NCBI GenBank assembly: GCA_964438515.1
Contig: CAYTLK010000007.1
Location: forward strand, 1 to 64,000
Direction: 5' to 3'
DNA length: 64,000 nt
Source: RGIG3701 sp964438515
GTDB taxonomy: Bacteria; Planctomycetota; Planctomycetia; Pirellulales; Thermoguttaceae
Shown here in pieces: positions 8,710-21,489 of this stretch. Below the pieces are notes generated by a model, which did not search any database, had not been told where the DNA came from, and saw only the letters and a program-made list of their open reading frames with translations. The position numbers and the translations under genes are program-made. Each line of letters opens with the position of its first letter. The stretch's first letter is position 1.

Positions 8710-10293
8710 ATGAGCGAAGTTCTGAACCACGAATGCAGTGTGGCGGCTTTGTATTTAATGGATGAGGCGACAGCACCTGAAGGGGACGCGAGCCGTTGTG
8801 TGGCGGACGACAACGTGGCTCCGCTTCTTCAGCAGATGCTGGGCGAGATGCAAAACCGGGGTCAGCTGGCCGCTGGAATTGCAACGTACAACACGGACCG
8901 ACCGAACATTCTTGACGTCTATAAAAATATCGGGACCGTCAATGAAGTGTTCAAAACGTCCAGAAAGCGCAAGTTTCAGGAAATTCTTCAGATGTATTCC
9001 GGGCGGGCGGGAATCGGTCACACACGTTACGCGACTTCGGGTCAGGACGACCCGCGTTACGCGCAGCCCTTCGAACGCTCTCACGGTCGGCTCTGGAAGT
9101 GGTTCTGCTTCGCGTTTAACGGCACTCTCGCAAATTATCAGCAGCTGCGCGACCAGCTTCTTTCCAAAAGTCAGTACCACATCGTTCTTGATAATGATAC
9201 AGAAATCATAATGCACTCCCTCGCACGCGTTCTTCAGGGCGAGGAGGCTCCCGAACTCACACAGGTGATGGGCGAACTCGCGAAAGAATTCGACGGTGCA
9301 TACAATATTGTGTACATCGACGGTCTCGGACGAATGTTTGCATCGCGCGACCCGCTGGGAATTCGTCCGCTTTGCTGGTCGGTTCAGGGGCGGCTCTTCG
9401 GTGTTGCGAGCGAGTCGCTGGCGTTGCAGAACCTTGGTTTTACGGAGATTCATCATTTCGCGCCGGGTGAAATGGCGATCATCGACCAAAAAGGTTTTCG
9501 TATCGAACGGTACGCCGAGTCGCCGAAAAAAGCGAGTTGTTTCTTCGAATGGATCTACTTCGCGAACGCCGCAAGCGTCATCGACGACCGAAGTGTGTAT
9601 TTGTGCCGTGAAAAATGCGGGAAAATCCTTGCGGAAGAGGAAGACGTTCCGTGGGACGAAAACTCGATCGTCGTTCCGGTCCCCGACACTGCGAAAAGCG
9701 CCGCCGGAGGGTACGCGTTCAAGGCGAATATCCCCTTTACGGAAGGACTTTTGCGCAACCGTTATGCCGGCCGAACGTTCATTCAGAGCGACGACACGCG
9801 CGAGTATGCGGTTCGGAGTAAATATTGGATTATTCCTTCGGTTTTGCAAGGGAAAAAAGTGTTTTTGGTGGACGACAGTATTGTGCGTTCCACGACGCTT
9901 CGGGCGCTCGTGCGTCGGCTGCGTGAAGTCGGTCACGTTGCGGAGATTCATGTACGAATTGCGTGTCCGCCGGTTATTGCGCCTTGTTTTTACGGCGTCG
10001 ATATGTCCACGGTAAAGGAATTGTTTGCTCCTGCATTCATCAAAGACGGTGCGCCGCTCACTCCTTCACCGGAAATTCTCGCGCAGATGGCCAAAGAAAT
10101 TGGGGTCGATACGCTCCGCTACCTCCCCGTCGAACGCGTCGCCGAAAGCATCGGTGTGCCGGAAAACACGCTCTGTATGGGTTGCGTCAATCGGAAACAC
10201 CCCACTCCGCGCGGGCAGGAACTGTACCAGCTGGCGCTCCAAAACGACGATACATTTCGTTCTCACGATACTTGTAACGAAATTCAAGACTGA
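8710..10293 (+). CDS. purF: Amidophosphoribosyltransferase
   Basis: A 527-residue enzyme of the first step of purine synthesis (PRPP + glutamine to phosphoribosylamine). The N-terminal Ntn glutaminase should begin at Cys9 after removal of the propeptide MSEVLNHE; GHTRYAT, FAFNGTLAN and ASRDPLGIRPL are family motifs. The C-terminal PRTase domain carries the PRPP loop VFLVDDSIVRSTTLR. Four cysteines match the [4Fe-4S] ligands of the Bacillus-type enzyme: one before FFEWIYFA, one in APCFYG, and the pair in CMGC. The start at 8710 is set by AAGAAGG 7 nt upstream and by the short propeptide; upstream in-frame codons run through the promoter. pyrG follows after 44 nt and may be co-transcribed. Confidence 0.95.
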   Translation: MSEVLNHECSVAALYLMDEATAPEGDASRCVADDNVAPLLQQMLGEMQNRGQLAAGIATYNTDRPNILDVYKNIGTVNEVFKTSRKRKFQEILQMYSGRAGIGHTRYATSGQDDPRYAQPFERSHGRLWKWFCFAFNGTLANYQQLRDQLLSKSQYHIVLDNDTEIIMHSLARVLQGEEAPELTQVMGELAKEFDGAYNIVYIDGLGRMFASRDPLGIRPLCWSVQGRLFGVASESLALQNLGFTEIHHFAPGEMAIIDQKGFRIERYAESPKKASCFFEWIYFANAASVIDDRSVYLCREKCGKILAEEEDVPWDENSIVVPVPDTAKSAAGGYAFKANIPFTEGLLRNRYAGRTFIQSDDTREYAVRSKYWIIPSVLQGKKVFLVDDSIVRSTTLRALVRRLREVGHVAEIHVRIACPPVIAPCFYGVDMSTVKELFAPAFIKDGAPLTPSPEILAQMAKEIGVDTLRYLPVERVAESIGVPENTLCMGCVNRKHPTPRGQELYQLALQNDDTFRSHDTCNEIQD

Positions 10294-10337
10294 CGTTTTT
10301 CGAATTCCCCTGACCTTGTTTTAGAAAAGTAGAGATT

Positions 10338-11951
10338 ATGAGTAAATTTGTTTTCATCACGGGCGGCGTGGTTTCTTCTCTCGGTAAAGGTTTGACCTCA
10401 GCAAGCATCGGACTGCTGTTGAAAAGCCGCGGTTTTCGCATCGAAATGCTGAAGATGGATCCTTATTTGAATGTGGACCCCGGCACGATGAACCCCTTCC
10501 AGCACGGAGAGGTGTACGTGACGGAAGACGGCGCCGAGACGGACCTTGATCTTGGTCATTACGAACGTTTCGTCGGGCAGTACATGCATCAGCGCAACAA
10601 CATCACCTCCGGACGGGTTTACTCAAATGTGATTCATGCGGAGCGTCAGGGAGATTTCGACGGCGCAACCGTTCAGGTCGTTCCGCACATCACGAACGCA
10701 ATTAAAGAAAGCTGGAAACAGCTGGAAAAACCGGACGTCGACATTATTATGATCGAACTCGGCGGAACGGTCGGCGACATTGAAGGTCTCGCGTTCCTCG
10801 AAGCCATGCGGCAATTCCAGCTTGAACGTCCTGTGGAAGACGTGGCGTTCATTCATATGACGCTCATTCCGTACCTGCGCGCAAGCGGTGAAGTAAAGAC
10901 GAAACCGACGCAGCATTCCGTCGAAAAACTGCGAGGAATCGGAATTCAGCCCGACATTTTGATTTGCCGTACAGTAATGCCGATTATGGAGGAACATCGG
11001 CGAAAAATTGCGCTTTTCTGCAACGTTCGGCCGGAAAATGTGATTGAGGAACAGGACGTCGAGTACTCGATTTATCAGGTTCCAGTGATGCTTCAGCATG
11101 AGAAAGTCGATCAGATTTTGATGAAGCGTCTGCACCTTCCTCTGCCGGAAATCGATCTGACGCAGTGGAACGAAATGCTTGAAAAGGTGCGCAACCCGCA
11201 AGGTTCCGTAAAAATCGCGGTCGTCGGAAAGTACATTTCCCTCACGGATTCGTACAAATCGATTTACGAGGCCCTGACCCATGCGGGAATCGCAAATCAT
11301 GTGAAAATCGACCTTCTGAAAGTCGAAGCGGAAGAAATCGAAGAACAGGGCGCAGCCGCCGTTCTGAAAGACGTGCAGGGCGTTTTGGTCCCCGGCGGAT
11401 TCGGAAATCGGGGAATCGACGGTAAAATTAAAGCGATTCAGTACGCTCGCGAAAACAACATCCCGTTCCTCGGAATCTGCCTCGGTTTGCAGTGTGCCGT
11501 CTCGGAATTTGCACGAAATGTGTGCAGAATTCAAGATGCAGGAAGTATGGAATGGATGGAGCCGGGACACGAAGACATGAGTAAAGCGGTTGTAGCGCTC
11601 ATGGACTCGCAGCAAAATGTCGTGGAACGCGGCGGAACGATGCGTCTGGGGGCGTACGCGTGCTGGCTCCACGAAGGAACTCGCGCGAGAGCCGCTTACG
11701 GTGCGGAAATGATTCGGGAACGTCATCGTCACCGCTTCGAAGTAAACCCGAATTTCGTTCCGCAGCTTGAGAAAGCGGGGCTCGTGGTTTCCGGAAGCAA
11801 CCCCGACAGCGAACTCGTTGAAATCATTGAACTTCCGAATCATCCTTGGTTCGTCGCGACTCAGGCGCATCCGGAATTCCGCAGCCGTCCGGTTGAAGCG
11901 CATCCGTTATTCCGTGATTTCGTCACAGCCACAAAGAATTGCGTACGTTAA
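10338..11951 (+). CDS. pyrG: CTP synthase
   Basis: A 537-residue full-length enzyme that aminates UTP to CTP using glutamine and ATP. The N-terminal synthetase begins canonically with KFVFITGGVVSSLGKG, followed by LKMDPYLNVDPGTMNP and EVYVTEDGAETDLDLGHYERF, typical substrate-binding segments. The C-terminal class I glutamine amidotransferase has PGGFGNRG, the nucleophile Cys in FLGICLGLQ, and the catalytic His-Glu in AHPEFRSRP. Length agrees with bacterial PyrG. It lies 44 nt after purF on the same strand without an obvious own promoter, so a nucleotide-synthesis transcription unit is likely. A GC hairpin follows its stop. Confidence 0.97.
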   Translation: MSKFVFITGGVVSSLGKGLTSASIGLLLKSRGFRIEMLKMDPYLNVDPGTMNPFQHGEVYVTEDGAETDLDLGHYERFVGQYMHQRNNITSGRVYSNVIHAERQGDFDGATVQVVPHITNAIKESWKQLEKPDVDIIMIELGGTVGDIEGLAFLEAMRQFQLERPVEDVAFIHMTLIPYLRASGEVKTKPTQHSVEKLRGIGIQPDILICRTVMPIMEEHRRKIALFCNVRPENVIEEQDVEYSIYQVPVMLQHEKVDQILMKRLHLPLPEIDLTQWNEMLEKVRNPQGSVKIAVVGKYISLTDSYKSIYEALTHAGIANHVKIDLLKVEAEEIEEQGAAAVLKDVQGVLVPGGFGNRGIDGKIKAIQYARENNIPFLGICLGLQCAVSEFARNVCRIQDAGSMEWMEPGHEDMSKAVVALMDSQQNVVERGGTMRLGAYACWLHEGTRARAAYGAEMIRERHRHRFEVNPNFVPQLEKAGLVVSGSNPDSELVEIIELPNHPWFVATQAHPEFRSRPVEAHPLFRDFVTATKNCVR

Positions 11952-11960
11952 AACAAATCA

Positions 11961-12010
11961 AAACGGGGCGACTTTCTGTCGCTCCGCAACGTCTTTTGTT
12001 TGATTTTTGT
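11961..12010 (+). terminator. Probable terminator after pyrG
   Basis: GGGGCGAC and GTCGCTCC pair across a TTTCT loop (one G.T pair). A T-rich stretch, TCTTTTGTTTGATTTTTG, follows. Confidence 0.55.
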
Positions 12011-12140
12011 ACAATTTCCTAGTGGTTTTTGGGACCTCTTTTCTGGCGCAACCGTGGAAAAATTTTGCCGCCCGCTCATCAGACGTTCCTGTAACCAGCA
12101 GCGTGTACAGCAGGAAGCTGTGTAAGGATGAATTGGAAAA

Positions 12141-15100
12141 ATGAAAGAATCGGAATCTTCCAAATCAGACGCTCCCAAGTCGGTCGTACGCAAATCTTTC
12201 GTACGTAAATCGGACGCACTCAAATCGGAAACTCCAGAAAAAGAATCTTCCTTACTGGAATCCCCACAGATGGAATCTTCTTCGGAATCCCTCTGGTTTT
12301 TTCCGCCTGAAGAAAACGCGCCGAATCGTATGGATACGAACACGCGCAATCTGATGGAGAAATATAAATCGTTAGACTTTTGGGACCGCATCACCATCGA
12401 TACGTGCGCCTACGCCTGCTGCTCGCTGAATCAATCGACGCTGGGAGCCTGCGTTTATTCCTTCATGAAAACGCAAAATGGCGGAACCAGTCTCAGTAGG
12501 AATGCGACACAGGAAAATGTTTCGAAGGCGCTGAAGCGGCTGAAAAAACAAGCGTTTTTTTTACCAACGAAATCATCGTATACGTTTGATTTGAGCGCAA
12601 ATTTCGTTGTCGCACTGTTTCTGCAAAAGTTTCAGGAAGGGAAATTCTTCGAGGAAATCGAGCCGTTTCGGGGAAATTTCTACTGTTTGTGCGAAAGAAA
12701 CGCACCTCATTCTTCATGTTTGAGTTCCCGCCGCATGATGTTGTGGTCGGCGCTCGATTCGATGTTTCAAAATCGTCCTGTAGATTTTCAGAAGTGCTGG
12801 GAGGCGTACATTTCGGACGTACAAAAAGGCTGGTATTCCGTGAACCATCTTTCTCGCGAAACCGACAGTTTTTTTGTCCCTCTTTTTGAATCGCCGTTTG
12901 ATCCGACGGTGTACAACGGTCTCAACCCCGAAATTCAAAAAATGTACGTTTTTTATCGTCTCAAAGATGCGGTTTCGAATCTGAAGGATCTTCCGAAATG
13001 GATTGAGTGCGCGGTGGAACGGTACATCTCGACGGTTGTGAATCGTGCGCGGACGGATCCTTTTACGCTTTTTTACATTCAATACCTGATTTTACGGCGC
13101 CAAAATGAAAAAATCCTTCAATTTATTTCTGTGCCGAAATTCAATCCCATTCTGAAACATTTGGTCGAGGCGGCTTTCGCCTTTTTCGACGGAAACCTCG
13201 AGGCCGCCGGCGTCTCGTTCGGAAATGCGGAACAGCTGGAACTCGCAGCGTCTCGAAAAAAACATGAGTTTCCCCCCTTTTTTGAATTTCTGCACATCCT
13301 CTGCGGCTTCCATCAGGATCGAATTCCTTGGTCGTGGATCGACGAAGTTTTGAAACGAAACGTCAAAAACGATGGGGGTTGGTGCATCTTGAACGAGATT
13401 TCCTTTTTTGTTCTAGGAAGCGGAACGGACGTCATGTACAAGAGTATTTCGAAAGACTGCGAAGAAACCGAAGGCGTCCCGACGCTGTTCGTTCGGCTTA
13501 TAATCGCTGCGCTTCCGATTTGGTGCAACGAGAAAAAGGACCAAAACGCCATCGTGAAAGCACTCAAATTGGCGGAATCCGTGCAAAAAAAGACGCCGAT
13601 TTCTTTCAATTGGGTGAAGGAACAGGCGGAATCCGTCATTGAAAATCTGAAAATTCTGTTGGAGCAAAAGGGAAACGGCGAGCCGCAGGGAATGTTTGCG
13701 TCGCTCATTCGGAAAAAAAGCCGCTGGGACTCGCTGCGTTCGGTGCTGATGGAGGTCGGAAATCCGTCTTCAACCGATGCAAAAGAGCGTCCGTCCAATT
13801 CGAAGCGTCTTACGTGGCGTTTTTACTGCAACGACAAGAATGAGTTTTCGCTCGAACCGTTCGAACAGTCGCAGAAAGCAAGAGGGGCGTGGAGCGCCGG
13901 AAGAAAGGTCGCGATGTCGCGCCTGAGCGGAAATATTGAGTCGTTCGACTATTTGACCCCGCAGGACGTTCGAATTTCGCACACGATTAAGGTCAGTACG
14001 GAGTATTATTATGGAGCGAGCTATTCGTATTCGTTCGACAGATCCGTTTTCCCTCTTTTGGTGAATCATCCGCTTCTTTTTGACCGCGACCATCCGGAAA
14101 AACAAATCACGATTACGGAATCGCAGCCGATTTTGGAAGTCGTGGATAAAAACGGAAAATCGATCCTTCGAATTCGACCGTTTCCGGATTTTTGTCAGGG
14201 AAAGAGTGAGTTCCTGCAGGTTGTGAGAACGTCGCCAGATTCGTACGAAATTTATAAGTTCGACAAAATGCACCTGCAAATTGCGGAGATTCTGAAAAAT
14301 GAGGGACTGCCCGTCCCGAAAGACCAGGAGAAAGAAGTGGGGGAAATTCTGGAACCCGTGATTTCTCGATTCAAACTCAACGTCGCGTCGAAAACGTCAA
14401 AATACATTTCCGAAAGTGCGGCCGTTAAAAATGTCGAACCGGATTCCAGAATCCATCTGTTTTTGGACCCGCAAAATGAGGTGCTTGAGGTCAAAATTTG
14501 CGTCTTTCCGATGGGAATGAATCAGGGTGAGTGTCGGCCGGCGGCCGGGATGGAGACGATTTTTTGGCAAAATGACGGGCAGACGTGCAGCACGGAACGA
14601 AGTTTCCCCGCCGAAAGTCGGAATTTGCGCCAAATTTTAGACGCGTGTCCCATCTTTTCCCAGGCTGAGAAAGAAAATGACGTGTACCATTTTCAAAACT
14701 CGGAAGATTCGTTTGAGTTTTTGGCCGAGCTGGAAACGTTCGTGGATCGGTTTCGCACCCCAAAAACGGAGGTGATGCCGTCCGTCAAAAAACGGAAAAC
14801 GAAGAAAAAGTCCAAAAATGACGCAGTTGCGGAGGAGTCTGAAACCGTAGAAGTTGTAGAATCTGCGCAAAATGCACAAACTGCAGATTTTTCCGGAACC
14901 GTTGGTGTTGTGAAAACATCAGTTGAACCGAATGCGTCAGATGCGTCGGGCACGCTGCAAATTCCTCTTACAGAAGAACTTACGAAAGATGCACCTCTTG
15001 TGATTCACTGGCCGAAAGGGAAAAAGACACAGGTTTCGTCCGTCACGTCATTCAAAAATCTGCGTTTGGGGATTCAGGCGGTCGGCGGGTGGTTCGAAGC

Positions 15101-16849
15101 GTCGGGAAGCATCTCGGTCGGAAATGAAGAGGTGGAACTGGCGCAGCTGCTGCTCGCGATGGACCGAACGCAAAGTCGATTCGTCGAAATTCGTCCGAAC
15201 GAGTTTCTTTCCCTTTCGTCCCAATTCCGACAAAAGCTGGATGAATTTCATACATATTCAAAAGTGCAGGGAAATCATCTCAAAATTCATCCACTTGCGG
15301 CGCAGGCGGTTGAAACTGCTTTCGAGACGGCCATTCCGCAGTTCAAAGAATATTCGGTGGTGGATTCGTGGAAGACGAACCTTCATCGTTTTCAGACGGC
15401 AAACGAACAAACGGTCAATTTACCGAAAACGTTTCAAGGAAATTTGCGCGATTATCAGCTGGAAGGTTTTCAGTGGCTCTCGCGTCTTTCTGCTTGGGGG
15501 GCGGGCGGTTGTTTGGCGGACGATATGGGATTGGGAAAAACCATTCAATCGATTGCGATTCTTCTTTCCCGCGCGAAACTCGGTCCGGCGCTCGTCGTTG
15601 CACCCACATCCGTTTGCGCCAATTGGGAACGCGAAATTCAAAGATTTGCGCCCTCTTTGAATGTTGTTCGAATCGTCTCTTACGTCGAGACGGGAAAAAT
15701 TGACCGTTCGAGCCTGATTCGCAGCGGAAAAGCAATGGACGTTCTGATTACGAATTACGCGCTGCTTCAGCGAGAGGCTGAGGCGTTTGAAAAACCGAAA
15801 TTCGCGACGATTATTTTGGATGAAGCGCAGGCGATCAAAAACTATCAGGCCGAACGAACGCAAGCGGTGCTTCAGCTGCACGGTGATTTTCGTTTCATTA
15901 CGACCGGCACACCGATCGAGAACAATTTGAGCGAGCTTTGGAGCCTTTTTGAGTTCATCAATCCCGGTTTTTTAGGCTCAAAAACAGAATTCGACCGAAA
16001 TTTCGGCACACCGATTCAGAAAAACGAGTCGCAAACGGCAAAAAACCGCCTGAAACGTCTGATTCGGCCGTTCGTTCTGCGTCGATTCAAGAGCGATGTG
16101 CTTTCCGAACTTCCGCCCAAAACGGAGATTCAGCTGGAAGTCGATTTGAGTGACGCGGAGATGGCGCTGTACGAAGGAATTCGGAAAAATGCGCTTAAAA
16201 TGTTGGATTCTCTCTCGAACAACAATAAGTCGGGGGCGCAGCGGATTCAGGTCCTTGCGGAACTCATGAAGCTGCGGCGAGCTTGCTGTCACCCGAAATT
16301 GGCGCTCTCAAGCACGAATATTCCCAGTTCGAAACTCGAAGCGATTACAAATACGACGCAAGAATTATTGCAAAACAATCATAAAATCCTGATTTTCAGT
16401 CAGTTTGTGGATTATTTACACCTCATTGCGGAACATTTTGACGAAGCAGGAATAACGTACCAGTATCTGGACGGCTCGATGACGCAGAAAAAGCGTCAGC
16501 AGGCGATTGATGCGTTTCAGACCGGCGACGACGGCGTCTTTTTAATCAGTTTGAAAGCTGGGGGGATGGGGCTGAATTTGACGGCGGCCGACTATGTGAT
16601 TCATGCGGATCCGTGGTGGAATCCGGCGGTGGAAAATCAGNNNNNNNNNNTCAGGCGTCCGACCGTGCGCATCGAATCGGTCAAACACGGCCGGTGACGA
16701 TTTATCGGATGATTGCGAAAGGAACGATTGAGGAAAAAATTCTTGAATTGCACGAGAAAAAGCGGCAGCTAGTGCAGGATATTTTGGGTGATTCCAGCAC
16801 GCCGACGAGTGTGTCGCTCGAAGAGCTTTTGAATTTACTGAAATTTTAA
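12141..16849 (+). CDS. Large SNF2-family (Swi2/Snf2) helicase-like ATPase, interrupted by a scaffold gap
   Basis: About 1564 residues once the assembly gap is removed. The first ~1050 residues have no recognised domain; a charged linker near 890-950 contains KKRKTKKKSK. The ATPase core holds DDMGLGKT (Walker A, ~1126), LDEAQAIKN (Walker B, ~1226), TGTPIENN, ILIFSQFVDYLH, GGMGLNLT and DPWWNPAVENQ, then DRAHRIGQTRPVTIYR after the gap. Ten N at 16641-16650 break the frame. The left side ends with TCAG and the right side begins with TCAG, and merging them gives the expected ENQASDRAHRIGQ in frame. The gene is therefore probably intact. Bacterial proteins of this type are DNA translocases in transcription or DNA remodelling; the exact role is unknown. 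Confidence 0.9.
16641..16650. other. Assembly gap (10 N) inside the SNF2 gene
   Basis: A run of exactly ten N, a placeholder for a gap of unknown length. The flanks share TCAG, and collapsing the Ns with that 4-nt overlap removes 14 nt and restores the SNF2 motif VI reading frame. Confidence 0.9.
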
Positions 16850-17832
16850 CCTGGGGAAACGTTATACTAATTCCAGTTGAAAACTGAATTTCATTGTGGA
16901 ACCAGCATAATTTGCGGAAATCAGCGGGATTTTATCACACACAAGACGGCGATAACAAATCCAATGGAGCAAATTTGTGAGATGAATAACGCCTGAATTT
17001 TTGTTCGGTCAGATGGTCGAAATCGCTCGTGAATAAGCCGTAAAAAAAGGATGCATGAATGCGTTTTTACAAACAATGATTATCGTTGTGTAAATACCAT
17101 TTTATTCATAAAAGATTCGTACATAAAACAAAGTATGAGGCTCGTCCGTCGACGGCATGAAAGCCGCTCAGATGTGCGATTGTTTTCACGAGTACCGGAA
17201 TTGCGTACCTGTCGGGAGAATTGAAAAGGAGGATGGTTTCTGGTAGAATTGAAAAATCAAAAACATCTTTTTTACCGAAGCAAAACCAGGTCTGCAGCAT
17301 TACTGTACTACATTTAAGTATTATTGTACTATATTCAATATTTGCGTCTAATGGGTGTCGGAAGGGGGCAAAAAATCGGGTCTTTTTGGGGCGTTCCGCT
17401 GAAATTCATGCACTCGAAAATCCGAGTGAAAATTCCAAAAATTCACTGCAGAATTTGCGCGTCCAAACGTTCGTTACACCCGCTTTTTTGAGGCTTTTAC
17501 GCTGACTTTGCTGAGCATCATTTGAAGAAACGATTTTCAAATCCCTCACTGAAAGGAGCCGCAAAAATCGCGATCGACGTTCTGTAAAACAAACCGCTCG
17601 CACTTTGACGGCTTCTTTTCGTGACGGAACCAACAACAAAATCAAGACCTCACAAAAAAACAGACGCAACGAACGTCCCAAAGCGGAATAAGCGTCATTG
17701 TGTCTTGAACGGCCGGCCCCCTCCCGCTCCGGCTTCTTGCAGGAAAAATTCGTCCCACACTTTTTGAGACGGCTATTCCTCTTTTCAGTGAAAAAGTTTC
17801 CTGAAAGTTTCTGGAAAAAGGGGAGTCCCCCC
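16850..17832. other. Gene-poor stretch of about 1 kb
   Basis: No ORF here has a family signature, plausible composition and start context together. A 94-codon plus-strand frame from 17221 is the longest with an AAAAGGAGG-like site nearby, but its sequence is basic and low-complexity. The region is A/T-rich and may be a decayed gene or a carB regulatory region. No tRNA or IS end was seen. Confidence 0.5.
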
Positions 17833-17861
17833 TTGTACGGTTCGCGTCCGTCTGCTATACT
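17833..17861 (+). promoter_or_regulatory. Promoter of carB
   Basis: TTGTAC (17833-17838), a 17-nt spacer, then TATACT (17856-17861). The start site would be near 17868, leaving a leader of about 170 nt before the carB ATG at 18038. The leader could hold a pyrimidine-responsive element, but I see no clear PyrR-binding loop or attenuator. Confidence 0.65.
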
Positions 17862-18037
17862 TTACGGGATTTATGACGGGCCGAGTGGGTACCGTCTTGT
17901 ACGTCGAACCTCAACACTCGACGCCTTCAAAAATTTTCGCTTTCCTCGTCGCTCCGCTTCCATCGGAACGACAGCCGACCAGGCCGCCCAAAGTGAAATA
18001 TGTACAGGATTTAACTATTGCTTCAAGAGGGGAAATT

Positions 18038-21238
<3,201 letters not shown>

Positions 21239-21261
21239 GCATCCTATATTGTTCTGTGTAA

Positions 21262-21480
21262 AATATTAGGAATTTTCCAGGTGAGGGGTCTGGGGAGAGG
21301 GGCGGCTTGCAAAAAGCCCCACTCCTCACGACCGTGAATTCTTAACGGGCAGCCAGATTCTCCCGTTAGGGGGAATCGCGCGTGAAACCGAGGCCGAAAA
21401 ACTCGTGACGATTCCCTGAAATTTCAAGTGGGATGCGTACAAACACGAATTAGGGGATTTTTTTACTGAAAAATCAAACT
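21262..21480 (+). repeat. Structured intergenic element, copy 2 (divergent)
   Basis: The element begins AATATTAGGAATTTTCCAG 24 nt after the carB stop. Hairpin 1 has an outer stem GTGAGG (21281-21286) with CCTCAC (21324-21329) and an inner stem GGGGC with GCCCC. Hairpin 2 is AACGGG (21344-21349) with CCCGTT (21362-21367), followed by AGGGGGAATCG. Layout and the motifs CGACCG...ACGGG...CCCGT..GGG match the copies at 3755, 39414 and 42529, though stem sequences differ. Confidence 0.55.
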
Positions 21481-21489
21481 CTTGGAAAC

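Noticed and set aside
10623..11903. Long antisense frame (426 codons) opposite pyrG
   Set aside because: It mirrors the pyrG coding sequence, has Arg/His/Phe-rich composition typical of a shadow frame, and lacks motifs or a ribosome site.
12141..16849. SNF2 gene as a frameshifted pseudogene
   Set aside because: The apparent frameshift is produced by ten placeholder Ns; overlapping flanks restore the frame.
17221..17505. 94-codon plus-strand frame in the gene-poor region
   Set aside because: A purine-rich site is nearby, but the start codon context does not fit, composition is basic, and no motif is seen. Kept only as a possible gene remnant.
17873..18037. N-terminal extension of carB
   Set aside because: It begins just after the -10 box, is unlike any CarB N-terminus, and the ATG at 18038 has a good ribosome site.
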